From contig NZ_RQYN01000002.1 of assembly GCF_003860135.1 (NCBI RefSeq), positions 62,001 to 126,000 on the forward strand: a stretch of 64,000 nt of DNA, in the 5' to 3' direction. The notes under the pieces are model-generated. The model worked only from the letters and a program-made list of their open reading frames with translations, was not told the origin of the DNA and did no database searches. Below are positions 1 to 9,321 of the stretch, piece by piece. A program made the position numbers and the translations under genes. Every line of letters begins with the position of its first letter. Positions within the stretch are counted from its first letter, which is position 1. The DNA comes from Tannerella forsythia (GTDB lineage: Bacteria; Bacteroidota; Bacteroidia; Bacteroidales; Tannerellaceae).

Positions 1-62
1 GTTCGGGGCGCTTTCTCACGTAAGACGCGGCGCACATCGATGATTGGTGTTTGTGCTTCCAT
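1..62 (-). CDS. Partial N-terminus, possible lysophospholipid acyltransferase
   Basis: An ATG at 62 on the minus strand opens a frame that stays open to the window edge and encodes 20 residues, beginning MEAQTPIIDVRRVLREKAP. The segment IDVRRVLREKAP resembles the N-terminus I remember for Bacteroidales lysophospholipid (1-acyl-glycerol-3-phosphate) acyltransferases of the hemolysin-like group. A TATCTTTG box lies just upstream at 70-77, which supports a gene start here. Twenty residues are too few for a firm family assignment, and none of the catalytic motifs lie inside the window. Confidence 0.4.
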   Translation of the reverse strand, partial: MEAQTPIIDVRRVLREKAPR

Positions 63-423
63 CGACCGACAAAGATAAGCAGATGCCGCTTATAAAAGCA
101 CTTTTTCGCTGTTTTTTTGTGTTCTTCTTCTGATGAGGAAGTAAGATGTCGACGTTGCAGGCGTGTCGTTATGGGTTGAATGGTTATGTGAAACTTCCGA
201 AAGTATCTGGGAGTATATGTTCTGCGGCGGCAACGTGTGTCGTTTCCGCGGAAAAAGCCTTGAAATCGGTACGACGACGTCATTCTGCGAAACTACTTAC
301 CGGAGAAAAATGGGGTTGTTGAAAACTTTCCTTCTCAAACGGTTAGCAAATTCTTGAGAATGTGTACTTTTACGGCTTGTTAAGAGTGTTTGCAAATTGA
401 TCGCTTGCGAAAAGACATTGAGA
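63..423. other. Intergenic region upstream of the dcw cluster; no gene seen
   Basis: This divergent gap of about 360 bases must hold the promoter of the dcw operon. I see no clear TAnnTTTG box on the plus strand; TACTTTTA at 365-372 is the nearest match. The only frame of any length (163-357) encodes a Cys/Trp-rich peptide with no resemblance to MraZ and is probably chance. The mraZ gene that often precedes rsmH is therefore not in this gap. Confidence 0.5.
70..77 (-). promoter_or_regulatory. Candidate -7 box TATCTTTG for the leftward gene at 62
   Basis: On the minus strand 77-70 reads TATCTTTG, an exact match to the Bacteroidota -7 consensus TAnnTTTG. No convincing TTG/TTTG element sits about 20 bases upstream, so support is the -7 box and its position only. 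The transcript would have almost no 5' leader before the ATG at 62. Confidence 0.35.
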
Positions 424-1341
424 ATGAACAAAAAAGAAAGCATTTATCATATCCCGGCTTTGTTCGATGAAAGTCTGGACGGCTTAGCCGTTCGGCCTTC
501 GGGTGTTTATGTCGATGTCACTTTCGGAGGCGGCGGGCACAGTCGTGGTATTCTGAGCCGTCTGGGTGAGGAAGGAAGACTTTACGGGTTTGATCAGGAT
601 GCCGATGCGGAAGCGAATATTCCGGACGACCGTCGTTTTGTTTTTGTTCGCAGTAATTTCCGTTATTTGTCCAACTTCCTTCGTTATCACGGCGTATCAC
701 AGATCGATGGACTTTTGGCTGACCTCGGCGTATCGTCCCATCACTTCGACAACGAGGCGCGGGGGTTTTCTTTTCGCTTCGATCAGGCTTTGGACATGCG
801 GATGAACAATCGTGCGGGACAAACGGCTTTTGATGTTCTCAATACGTATCCGGAAGAAAAACTAAGCGATCTGCTGTATCATTACGGGGAGTTGAAGGAG
901 GCGCGAAAAATAGCCTCACTTTTGGTTCGATCACGTAGCGAGCAACCGATCGTGTCAAGCCAGACATTGCTCGAGCGGTTACAGCCATTCGTTCGTAAAG
1001 AAAAAGAGAAAAAGTTTTTGGCACAGGTCTTTCAAGCCCTACGTATCGAGGTGAACGATGAAATGAATGCTTTGCGGGAGATGTTGCAGCAGGCCTTGAA
1101 AGTTCTGAAGCCGGGCGGGCGACTGGTTGTTATCACGTACCATTCGCTCGAAGATCGGCTGGTGAAGCATTTTATGCGGAGTGGCAATTTCGAGGGGGAG
1201 AACAAACAGGATTTTTTCGGCAACCGGCTAAGTCCTTTCCGTTTGATAAATAATAAAGTGATCACACCTTCGGAGGCGGAAATCGACAGGAATCCTCGTG
1301 CTCGGAGCGCGAAATTACGGATCGCAGAAAAAATAACATGA
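424..1341 (+). CDS. rsmH: 16S rRNA (cytosine(1402)-N(4))-methyltransferase RsmH (MraW)
   Basis: This SAM-dependent methyltransferase modifies C1402 of 16S rRNA in the decoding centre. The protein (305 aa) begins MNKKESIYHIPALFDESLDGL and carries the family's SAM-binding motif VDVTFGGGGHSRGIL, then DLGVSSHHFD and the C-terminal block VITYHSLEDRLVKHF. I chose ATG 424 over the upstream in-frame TTG at 397, because homologues start a few residues before the YHIPAL-type segment. It is the first gene of the division and cell wall operon; the ftsL-like gene starts one base after its stop, so translation is probably coupled. Confidence 0.97.
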   Translation: MNKKESIYHIPALFDESLDGLAVRPSGVYVDVTFGGGGHSRGILSRLGEEGRLYGFDQDADAEANIPDDRRFVFVRSNFRYLSNFLRYHGVSQIDGLLADLGVSSHHFDNEARGFSFRFDQALDMRMNNRAGQTAFDVLNTYPEEKLSDLLYHYGELKEARKIASLLVRSRSEQPIVSSQTLLERLQPFVRKEKEKKFLAQVFQALRIEVNDEMNALREMLQQALKVLKPGGRLVVITYHSLEDRLVKHFMRSGNFEGENKQDFFGNRLSPFRLINNKVITPSEAEIDRNPRARSAKLRIAEKIT

Positions 1342-1342
1342 C

Positions 1343-1690
1343 ATGAGTGAAACAAACAAAATAAATCCGAAAAAAAAACGGCAGTTATCTCCGCTCTATA
1401 TTCTGGGAGGAGGTATTCTGAAAGAAGATTTCATTGTCAGGCATACGAAACTGATCGTACTAATCGTCGGTTTGATGTTTGTATTTATCAGCAATCGCTA
1501 TACGTGTTTGCTGAAACTGCGCGAAATCGATAAGTTGCAGCAGGAGCTGAAAGATGTGAAATACGAATCGTTGGCTATTTCGGGACAGTTGACAGGAAAC
1601 AATCGTCTGTCGCAGATTGAATTGTTGGTAAAAGAAAGGGGGCTGGATCTGGAAAGTCCTCAGACACCTCCTTACATCATACAGAAATAA
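1343..1690 (+). CDS. ftsL: FtsL-like cell division protein
   Basis: A small bitopic membrane protein (115 aa) in the ftsL position between rsmH and ftsI. It has a basic cytoplasmic N-terminus, one membrane segment (about residues 34-53, LIVLIVGLMFVFISN) and a periplasmic stretch rich in Leu, Lys and Glu (about 57-100) that suits the short coiled coil of FtsL. FtsL joins FtsQ and FtsB at the septum and activates FtsWI. FtsL sequences are poorly conserved, so the name rests on size, topology and gene order more than on motifs. Confidence 0.85.
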   Translation: MSETNKINPKKKRQLSPLYILGGGILKEDFIVRHTKLIVLIVGLMFVFISNRYTCLLKLREIDKLQQELKDVKYESLAISGQLTGNNRLSQIELLVKERGLDLESPQTPPYIIQK

Positions 1691-1700
1691 AAGTTATAGT

Positions 1701-3911
1701 ATGGCGAGGTCTGAAAAAGAAGAAATGGAAGAAAAAGAGTCGGGCGACGGACATGTTCTGACACGTTACCTGATTGTCGTATTGCTGCTTTTGCCGGTAG
1801 TAATCGGGATTCTTTTCTTTACTTTCAAAGTCGCTTTTGTCGAAAAAGACAAATGGAACAAAGTGGCCGAGAGCCAGAAAAAACCTAACCGGTTAGTGAA
1901 CCCTAACCGTGGAAATATCTATTCGGCCGACGGCAAGTTGTTAGCAACCAGTGTACCCCGGTACTATCTATACATGGACTTTCAGGCCAGCGGATTTCAG
2001 AAAGGTTCAACAAAGTCCAAAGCCAATCTCGACACTTTCATGCACTCCCGTCGAAACGGTATCGATTCGCTTTCCTATTATCTTTCCCGAAAGCTTAAGA
2101 ATCGTTCGGCCGCAGGATATAAGGCACATTTGCTACGTGGACTCAAGTCGAAAAGCCGACAATATCCCGTGTACGAAGGGCGCATTTCATACATTGATTT
2201 GAAAGAAATCCGTCAGTATCCGTTTTTCCGCTTTGGCCGGAACGTGAGCGGACTCTACGAAAAAGAAATGGTACAACGACAGAAACTGTTCGGTACTTTA
2301 GCTTCGCGCACCATCGGCGACATTTACAACGAAATTGAGACAGGCGGACTCTCGAAAGGTAAAAATGGGTTGGAGTTGGAATACGATACGTTGCTGCACG
2401 GTCAGGCAGGCTATAACTCCGTGATGCGGGTAGGTGGCCGGTGGACAAACGTGATTGCGGAGGAACCCGTCGATGGGTTTGATATCCAAACAACCATCGA
2501 CACGCATATACAAGATTTGACCGAAAAAGCCTTGGTGAATAAACTGAAAGAGCTTGATGCCGCCTCCGGAATCGCTGTGGTTATGGAGGTGCAGACCGGT
2601 GAGATCAAGGCCATATCGAATATGGAACGTGTACGTCCCGGTGTCTATACCGAGACGAAAAACCATGCCGTGGCCGATGAAATCGAACCCGGATCGACTT
2701 TCAAGGTGGCTGCCATGATGGTCGCCATCGAAGACGAGATATGCACTCCCGAAACGCCGATTGATGTCGGAAACGGGACTTACACCGTCAGCGGACGTAC
2801 CATCAGGGATCATAATGCCCATCGAGGAGGATACGGAACGATTACGGCGGCTCAAAGCATCTGGTACTCTTCCAATGTGGGGGTCGCTAAAATCGTATTG
2901 AAAGGCTACGGCAGTCATCCGAAAAAATTCACGGATGGCCTTAAACGAACCGGAGTAGATGCCGATCTCCGTTTAGAGATACCGGGAGCGGGACGTGCCA
3001 AGATACGTACACCGGAAAGCCGGAACTGGTCGAGACTGACTTTGCCATGGATGTCGTTCGGTTACGAAGTTCAAATCCCGCCGATCAACACCTTGACTTT
3101 TTTCAACGCCATTGCGAACGACGGTAAGATGGTGCGCCCCATGTTTGTGAAGAGCATTACCCATAACGGCAAAGAAGTCCAATCTTTCTCGACCGAAGTC
3201 ATTCGTTCGTCTGTCTGCTCTTCCCGTACCCTGAAAATAATACAGGAGATGCTTTATAACGTGGTGAACTACAAAGATCCTGACGGACGTCGTGACGGTA
3301 CAGGCAAACCCGCCAAGTCAGATGTAGTAACCATTGCAGGAAAAACAGGTACGGCACAGATTGCCGCGTCGAGTGCGGCGCATAATGTGTCGTTCTGTGG
3401 ATATTTTCCTTACGAAAACCCGAAATATTCGTGTATTGTCGTCGTCTCGCGACCGCGTAACGGATCGCCTTCGGGCGGGTTGATGGCCGGCACGGTCTTC
3501 AAAGAAATTGCGGAGAAAACGTATTCGCATCAGATTACATTGAACCTCCGTACCATCGCAAAAGAGGCAGGCAGTGTGGCGATACCCGCCGTGAAGAACG
3601 GTGATGCACGAGCCGCGAAGTATGTGATAGAAGAACTGGATATCAATGCCTCGTCGAAGCGAATCGCTTCCGAATATGCTGTTTACGCGCGTAGTACAGG
3701 AAAAGATACGCTTCGGGTGAGAGAACTGACGCATCGCAAGGGATTGGTACCCTACGTCGTAGGCATGGGAGCCAGAGATGCCGTATATGCATTGGAGAAA
3801 TCGGGACTTCGCGTCAGTCTTTCGGGCAGAGGCCAAGTGGTTTCGCAGTCTGTCGCACCCGGTCAGCGGATCGTGAAAGGACAAACCGTCGAAATCGTGT
3901 TAAAAGATTAA
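1701..3911 (+). CDS. ftsI: Penicillin-binding protein FtsI (septal transpeptidase) with PASTA domain
   Basis: Class B penicillin-binding protein (736 aa) that crosslinks septal peptidoglycan with FtsW. An N-terminal membrane anchor lies at about residues 22-48, followed by the PBP dimerisation domain (RLVNPNRGNIYSADG). The transpeptidase domain shows all three motifs: S332-T-F-K335 with the catalytic serine, S390-S-N392, and K548-T-G550. The C-terminus (about 675-736, LVPYVVGMGARDAVYALEKSG onward) is a PASTA domain, as is usual in Bacteroidota FtsI. It sits 10 bases after ftsL and 12 bases before murE. Confidence 0.97.
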   Translation: MARSEKEEMEEKESGDGHVLTRYLIVVLLLLPVVIGILFFTFKVAFVEKDKWNKVAESQKKPNRLVNPNRGNIYSADGKLLATSVPRYYLYMDFQASGFQKGSTKSKANLDTFMHSRRNGIDSLSYYLSRKLKNRSAAGYKAHLLRGLKSKSRQYPVYEGRISYIDLKEIRQYPFFRFGRNVSGLYEKEMVQRQKLFGTLASRTIGDIYNEIETGGLSKGKNGLELEYDTLLHGQAGYNSVMRVGGRWTNVIAEEPVDGFDIQTTIDTHIQDLTEKALVNKLKELDAASGIAVVMEVQTGEIKAISNMERVRPGVYTETKNHAVADEIEPGSTFKVAAMMVAIEDEICTPETPIDVGNGTYTVSGRTIRDHNAHRGGYGTITAAQSIWYSSNVGVAKIVLKGYGSHPKKFTDGLKRTGVDADLRLEIPGAGRAKIRTPESRNWSRLTLPWMSFGYEVQIPPINTLTFFNAIANDGKMVRPMFVKSITHNGKEVQSFSTEVIRSSVCSSRTLKIIQEMLYNVVNYKDPDGRRDGTGKPAKSDVVTIAGKTGTAQIAASSAAHNVSFCGYFPYENPKYSCIVVVSRPRNGSPSGGLMAGTVFKEIAEKTYSHQITLNLRTIAKEAGSVAIPAVKNGDARAAKYVIEELDINASSKRIASEYAVYARSTGKDTLRVRELTHRKGLVPYVVGMGARDAVYALEKSGLRVSLSGRGQVVSQSVAPGQRIVKGQTVEIVLKD

Positions 3912-3923
3912 AGAAACAGAACA

Positions 3924-5387
3924 ATGAAATTAAACACATTAATAAAGAATTTACCGATAAAGCGCGTTCACGGCGATGACGCTTGCGAAGTATCGGGCAT
4001 TCATTCCGACTCGCGCCAAATAAGCGAAGGCATGCTCTTTGTCGCTGTCAGCGGAACGACCGTTGACGGGCACGATTATATCGGAAAGGCTATTGAAAAA
4101 GGAGCGGCGGCGGTTGTCTGCGAGAAAATCCCGGATAGCGTGGAGGGGTATAACCTCCCGTTTGTTGTTGTTTCCGATACGGCGGCTGCTTTGGGGCAAA
4201 TGCTGGATACATGGTATGATCATCCGTCGTCGAAGCTGACATTGATCGGGATAACCGGAACAAACGGAAAAACAACTGTTGCCACGTTGCTTTATCATTT
4301 ATTCGGCCGCTTAGGATATAAATGTGGACTGATCTCTACGGTATGCAACTATATCGGCGACAAAGCGATACCGACAGATCACACCACTCCCGATGCCGTG
4401 ACACTGCATGCACTCGTCGCACAGATGGCCAAGGCCGGATGTACCTATGTGTTCATGGAGGTGAGTTCACATGCTATCGATCAGCAACGTATCAGTGGAC
4501 TGACATATCGAGGTGGTATTTTTACAAACCTCTCCCGCGATCATTTGGATTATCATAAAACGGTTGAGCATTATCTGAAAGCGAAAAAAAGATTTTTCGA
4601 TGACCTGCCGGCCACCGCCTTCGCCTTAACGAATGCCGACGAGAAATCGGGGATGGTGATGCTGCAAAATACGGCCGCAACGAAACGGACTTACTCGTTG
4701 CAAACCGTCGCCGATTTCAAAGGGAAAATACTGGAGACGCATTTCGAAGGGACAGAACTTTTGATTAACGGTAAGGAGATCTCCGTTCATTTTGTCGGCC
4801 GTTTCAATGCCTCGAATCTGCTGGCCGTTTACGGTACAGCCGTCAGTTTGGGACAAGACCCGGAGACGGTGCTCGTTGTGCTGAGTGATCTGCGCTCCGT
4901 CACTGGACGTTTCGAGACGATCCCTTCCCCCCTCGAATATACGGCGATTGTCGACTATGCGCACACGCCGGATGCTTTGACCAATGTATTGAACAGTATC
5001 CATGATGTACTACGCGGTAACGGACGCGTCATTACGGTCGTTGGCGCCGGAGGAAACCGGGACAAAGGCAAACGCCCGCTGATGGCCAAAGAAGCTGCGA
5101 AACTTAGCGACCAACTGATTCTGACCTCCGATAATCCGCGTTTTGAAGATCCGGAAGCCATCATCGAAGAGATGCTGGCAGGACTATCTCCCGGCGATAC
5201 GGAACGTACGCTTTGCATTACCGATCGCAAGCAGGCAATCAAAACCGCCACTTGTTTAGCGAAGAAAGGCGATGTGATTCTGGTAGCCGGCAAAGGTCAT
5301 GAGGACTATCAGGAAATCAACGGAATAAAACATCACTTCGACGATCGCGAGATTTTACGAACGATTTTTGCAACTCAACATCCATAA
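3924..5387 (+). CDS. murE: UDP-MurNAc-L-Ala-D-Glu:meso-diaminopimelate ligase MurE
   Basis: ATP-dependent cytoplasmic ligase (487 aa) that adds the third residue of the peptidoglycan stem peptide. The Mur ligase ATP motif is G112-TNGKTT118. The sequence D403-N-P-R406 matches the DNPR motif of MurE enzymes that use meso-diaminopimelate, so a DAP-type wall is predicted. The catalytic domain (about 1-85, S-D-S-R) and Mur ligase middle and C-terminal domains are all present, and length is normal. Its stop lies 7 bases before the preferred mraY start. Confidence 0.97.
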   Translation: MKLNTLIKNLPIKRVHGDDACEVSGIHSDSRQISEGMLFVAVSGTTVDGHDYIGKAIEKGAAAVVCEKIPDSVEGYNLPFVVVSDTAAALGQMLDTWYDHPSSKLTLIGITGTNGKTTVATLLYHLFGRLGYKCGLISTVCNYIGDKAIPTDHTTPDAVTLHALVAQMAKAGCTYVFMEVSSHAIDQQRISGLTYRGGIFTNLSRDHLDYHKTVEHYLKAKKRFFDDLPATAFALTNADEKSGMVMLQNTAATKRTYSLQTVADFKGKILETHFEGTELLINGKEISVHFVGRFNASNLLAVYGTAVSLGQDPETVLVVLSDLRSVTGRFETIPSPLEYTAIVDYAHTPDALTNVLNSIHDVLRGNGRVITVVGAGGNRDKGKRPLMAKEAAKLSDQLILTSDNPRFEDPEAIIEEMLAGLSPGDTERTLCITDRKQAIKTATCLAKKGDVILVAGKGHEDYQEINGIKHHFDDREILRTIFATQHP

Positions 5388-5394
5388 TATCACC

Positions 5395-6660
5395 ATGCTT
5401 TACGAACTGTTTAACTATCTCGATCAACTTGATATCCCCGGAGCCGGCGTATTCAAATATGTTTCGTTCCGCTCCGTGATGGCATTTATTCTGGCCTTGT
5501 TCATCTCGACAACTATCGGACGCCGAATCATCGACAAATTACAAAAACTGCAAATCGGAGAGGTTGTTCGCGACCTCGGTCTTGAAGGGCAGATGAGCAA
5601 AAAAGGTACCCCGACGATGGGAGGGATTATCATCATCATTGCCATCATTATTCCGATCCTGCTGTTTGCACGGCTTAATAATATCTATCTCATTATTATG
5701 CTGATCACGACGGTGTGGCTGGGGGCCTTAGGCTTCGCCGACGATTACATCAAAGTCTTCAAAAAAGATAAGGAAGGACTGCACGGGCGGTTCAAGATCG
5801 TTGCGCAAGTCGGTCTGGGGCTGATCGTCGGACTGACGCTCTATTTCAGTCCTGACGCGGTGATCCGTGAGAATATGGAGATACGCAGTGCTTCGGAAAA
5901 CACCCTCGAAGAAGTACGGTTTCACCCCGATATGATCAAATCGACCCAGACGACCATTCCATTTGTTAAAAACAACAATTTCGATTATGCGGTTTTGGCA
6001 GAGTGGGCCGGAGATTACAAAACGGAAGTGACATGGATCATTTTTATCCTGATTACCATCTTTGTCGTGACGGCTGTTTCGAACGGTACGAACCTGACCG
6101 ACGGTCTCGATGGCCTAGCTGCCGGTAGTTCCGCCATCATCGGGGTGGCGCTTGGTATATTGGCGTATACGTCTTCACATTTCGAGTTTGCCTCGTTCCT
6201 GAATATCATGTTTATCCCCGGAGCAGAGGAATTGGTAATCTTTGCTTCGGCCTTTATCGGAGCGACGATCGGCTTTCTTTGGTACAATGCTTTCCCGGCT
6301 CAGGTATTTATGGGAGATACGGGAAGCTTAACTTTGGGGGGGATCATCGCGGTCTTTGCGATCATCATTCATAAGGAGTTGCTTATCCCGATTCTTTGCG
6401 GCGTGTTCTTCGCCGAAACGCTTTCGGTCATGATTCAGGTTGCCTATTTTAAGTATACGAAAAAGCGATACAGCGAAGGGCGGCGAGTGTTTAAGATGAC
6501 TCCGTTGCATCATCATTTCCAGAAACCGGGGAAAAGCGGTATACAAGCGCTGATACAAAAGCCGTATAATGTCATTCCCGAGTCCAAAATCGTCGTCCGG
6601 TTCTGGCTCATCGGAATTATTTTGGCTGCTGTCGCTATCATCACTTTAAAATTAAGGTGA
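5395..6660 (+). CDS. mraY: Phospho-N-acetylmuramoyl-pentapeptide-transferase MraY
   Basis: Polytopic inner membrane enzyme (421 aa) that moves phospho-MurNAc-pentapeptide onto undecaprenyl phosphate, giving lipid I. Diagnostic segments are the acidic pair D116-D117 in [18 protein letters not shown], the loop [15 protein letters not shown] and the late MTPLHHHF histidine motif. The frame is open upstream into murE, but ATG 5395 gives the conserved N-terminus [20 protein letters not shown], so I prefer it. Bacteroidales MraY carries an insertion after the second acidic region (about residues 155-200 here), which is present. Confidence 0.97.
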   Translation: MLYELFNYLDQLDIPGAGVFKYVSFRSVMAFILALFISTTIGRRIIDKLQKLQIGEVVRDLGLEGQMSKKGTPTMGGIIIIIAIIIPILLFARLNNIYLIIMLITTVWLGALGFADDYIKVFKKDKEGLHGRFKIVAQVGLGLIVGLTLYFSPDAVIRENMEIRSASENTLEEVRFHPDMIKSTQTTIPFVKNNNFDYAVLAEWAGDYKTEVTWIIFILITIFVVTAVSNGTNLTDGLDGLAAGSSAIIGVALGILAYTSSHFEFASFLNIMFIPGAEELVIFASAFIGATIGFLWYNAFPAQVFMGDTGSLTLGGIIAVFAIIIHKELLIPILCGVFFAETLSVMIQVAYFKYTKKRYSEGRRVFKMTPLHHHFQKPGKSGIQALIQKPYNVIPESKIVVRFWLIGIILAAVAIITLKLR

Positions 6661-6662
6661 TT

Positions 6663-8000
6663 ATGAAAAAGCGAATGGTAATATTGGGAGCGGGAGAGAG
6701 TGGAGCGGGCGCTTCGGTGCTGGCCAAAGCGAAAGGCTTTGATGTGTTCGTCTCGGACCACGGAAGCATCCTGCCGAAATATAAGCAAATCATGGATGAA
6801 CGTGGGATTCTCTGGGAAGAGAGCGGACATACCGAATCGGCAATTCTGGACGCAGACGAGATCATTAAGAGTCCCGGCATTCCGGATGAGGCACCGATCG
6901 TGAGAAAAGCGATAGAGAAAGGTATTCCGATCATTTCCGAAATCGAATTTGCCGGGCGTTATACCGATGCGACGATGATCTGTATCACCGGAAGTAACGG
7001 CAAAACGACAACGACCTTACTTACGTACCATATCCTCAAAGAAGCGGGGCTGGACGTAGGATTAGCAGGGAATGTGGGGAACAGTCTGGCGTTTCAGGTA
7101 GCTGAATCGCCACATGCGTATTATGTCATAGAACTGAGCAGTTTCCAGTTGGATAATATGTACGAGTTCAAGGCCGATATTGCGGTATTGCTGAACATCA
7201 CGCCCGACCATCTGGATCGCTATCGGCATTGTATGCAGAACTATGTCGATGCTAAATTTCGTATTCTCCGCAATCAGACAGAGAAAGATGCGTTTATTTA
7301 TTGGAATGATGACCCCATCATCCGAAAGGAAATGGAGCGGCATCGTCCGAAGGCGACAACGTATCCGTTCTCCGATACGTTTCATCCGGAGCTGAAAGGC
7401 TATATCAAAGAAAAACAAATGATAATCCAAACGTTAAACGGAACATTCACAATGGATCAAGAAGCAATTGCCCTCAGAGGCACGCACAATCTTTATAATA
7501 CGATGGCTGCCGGCATAGCCGCGAAGATTCTGGACATCCGCGACGAGAAGATCAGAGCATCCCTCAGTGGTTTTCCCGGAGTGGCGCATCGTCTGGAGAT
7601 GGTTGCACGTATACGGGGCGTCGATTACATCAACGACTCGAAAGCGACGAACGTCAACTCGTGCTGGTATGCCTTACAGAGTATCAATACCAAGATGGTG
7701 CTTATTCTGGGAGGTACGGATAAAGGCAACGATTATTCCGAGATTGAATCGCTCGTATTAAAGAAGGTACGTGCATTGATTTTTCTGGGAGTAGACAATC
7801 AGAAGCTGCACGCCTTTTTCGATGGGAAAATCGCCCGGATCGAGGATGCCGGATCGATGGAAGAGGCTGTTAACAAGGCTTACCGCTTAGCCGAGAAAGG
7901 TGATACCGTACTGCTCTCGCCGTGCTGTGCCAGCTTCGATTTGTTCGATAATTACGAGGATCGCGGCGATCAGTTCAAGAAGTGTGTACGTAACTTGTAA
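6663..8000 (+). CDS. murD: UDP-MurNAc-L-alanine:D-glutamate ligase MurD
   Basis: Cytoplasmic ATP-dependent ligase (445 aa) that adds D-glutamate to UDP-MurNAc-L-Ala. It opens with the UDP-binding Rossmann motif VILGAGESGAGASVLAKAKG; the ATP site is G110-SNGKTTTT. The later stretch HRLEMVARIRGVDYINDSKATN is typical of MurD. I chose ATG 6663; an in-frame GTG at 6657 overlaps the mraY stop and is possible. The gene is followed by ftsW after 13 bases. Confidence 0.97.
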   Translation: MKKRMVILGAGESGAGASVLAKAKGFDVFVSDHGSILPKYKQIMDERGILWEESGHTESAILDADEIIKSPGIPDEAPIVRKAIEKGIPIISEIEFAGRYTDATMICITGSNGKTTTTLLTYHILKEAGLDVGLAGNVGNSLAFQVAESPHAYYVIELSSFQLDNMYEFKADIAVLLNITPDHLDRYRHCMQNYVDAKFRILRNQTEKDAFIYWNDDPIIRKEMERHRPKATTYPFSDTFHPELKGYIKEKQMIIQTLNGTFTMDQEAIALRGTHNLYNTMAAGIAAKILDIRDEKIRASLSGFPGVAHRLEMVARIRGVDYINDSKATNVNSCWYALQSINTKMVLILGGTDKGNDYSEIESLVLKKVRALIFLGVDNQKLHAFFDGKIARIEDAGSMEEAVNKAYRLAEKGDTVLLSPCCASFDLFDNYEDRGDQFKKCVRNL

Positions 8001-8013
8001 TTCGTCAAGCAGG

Positions 8014-9321
8014 ATGGCGCAAACGAATTTGACTAAAAAAGTGTTTCAGGGCGACACATCGGTATGGATTATTTTCCTGCTGCTCTGTTGCTTCTCGCTC
8101 GTCGAAGTGTTCAGCGCGACGAGTACACTCGCATATAAAACGTCGAACATTTGGATTCCGATCGTGAGGCACGCCTCTTTTCTCCTGGCAGGCTTCTTGA
8201 TGATTCTGGGCATGGTACGTATTCATTACAAGTACTTTTCTCTTGCGATTCTGCTAATGCCCCTTTCCATCCTGATGCTGGCGGTTACTCCCATCATCGG
8301 GGTCAGCGCCAACGACGCTTCACGGTGGCTGGAGATCTTTGGCGTTCAGTTTCAGCCGTCCGAATTCGGGAAGCTCGCCTGCATCGTTTATGTGGCTTTT
8401 CTGCTTAGCAAGCGCGGTAAATTTTCCGAGAAGGCGATCTTCCAATGGATTGTTGCCGGAGTAGGCATCGTTTGCTTTCTGATTCTTCTCTACAATTTCT
8501 CAACCGCTTTTCTGCTGGGTATGGTGTGTCTGCTGCTGATGTTTATCGGACAGATCTCGCTTGTTAGAATCGGGAAATTATTGTTATATTTACTTCTGGG
8601 AGGCGTAGTGCTTATCGCGGTTGCAACCATCGCACCGAAAACGGTCGAAAGATTCTTACCACGCTTGGAAACGTGGAGCAATCGTCTGATTAAACATGCC
8701 GATGATAGGGAAGAGGCTGAGAAAGCACAGACGGATAAAACGTATGTAATCACCGACGAAAATTATCAGGTTACGCATGCCAAGATCGCGATTGCACGGG
8801 GCGGTCTCTTCGGTAAGATGCCCGGACGCAGCGTGCAGCGGGATTTTCTGCCGCAGGCTTATTCCGACTTTATCTTTGCCATCATCATCGAGGAATTGGG
8901 GGTTGTCGGCGGGATCTTCGTATTACTGCTGTACATTATGCTGCTGATCCGTGTCGGAATCATTGCCCGACGATGCGAAAAGCTGTTCCCCAAATATTTG
9001 GTGATCGGTTGCGGGTTGCTGATCGTTATGCAGGCCTTGACGAACATGGCGGTTGCCGTTAATCTGATTCCCGTTACCGGTCAACCACTGCCGTTGATCA
9101 GTCGAGGAGGAACATCGACCATGCTGACGTGTATCTACATCGGAATTATTCTTAGTGTAAGTCATTTTGGAGCAGGCATGGGACCGGAAGAAGAGGAGGA
9201 GGAAGAGAGCGAAGAAAAAACGGACATGGAGGAGTATGTAGAAAGTTCGGGAGAAAATCCTATATTCGCTGTCGAAACGATAGAACAAACAGGGGGACAA
9301 AGAGAGCATGAACAAATATAA
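8014..9321 (+). CDS. ftsW: Septal peptidoglycan polymerase FtsW (SEDS family)
   Basis: Polytopic SEDS glycosyltransferase (435 aa) that polymerises septal glycan from lipid II together with FtsI. Segments typical of the family are LAVTPIIGVSANDASRWLEIFGVQFQPSE in the first half and the late VTGQPLPLISRGGTS loop. Many hydrophobic spans fit about ten membrane helices. The C-terminus (about 400-435) is an acidic cytoplasmic tail rich in Glu. The frame runs back into murD; ATG 8014 gives MAQTNLTKKVFQGD and avoids a long overlap. The 3' end overlaps murG by 14 bases. Confidence 0.96.
   Translation: MAQTNLTKKVFQGDTSVWIIFLLLCCFSLVEVFSATSTLAYKTSNIWIPIVRHASFLLAGFLMILGMVRIHYKYFSLAILLMPLSILMLAVTPIIGVSANDASRWLEIFGVQFQPSEFGKLACIVYVAFLLSKRGKFSEKAIFQWIVAGVGIVCFLILLYNFSTAFLLGMVCLLLMFIGQISLVRIGKLLLYLLLGGVVLIAVATIAPKTVERFLPRLETWSNRLIKHADDREEAEKAQTDKTYVITDENYQVTHAKIAIARGGLFGKMPGRSVQRDFLPQAYSDFIFAIIIEELGVVGGIFVLLLYIMLLIRVGIIARRCEKLFPKYLVIGCGLLIVMQALTNMAVAVNLIPVTGQPLPLISRGGTSTMLTCIYIGIILSVSHFGAGMGPEEEEEEESEEKTDMEEYVESSGENPIFAVETIEQTGGQREHEQI

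Noticed and set aside
163-357. Small frame upstream of rsmH as a divergent mraZ
   Set aside because: No MraZ features (no RFxGxxxxxxDxKGR pattern); rich in Cys and Trp, no convincing start signal.
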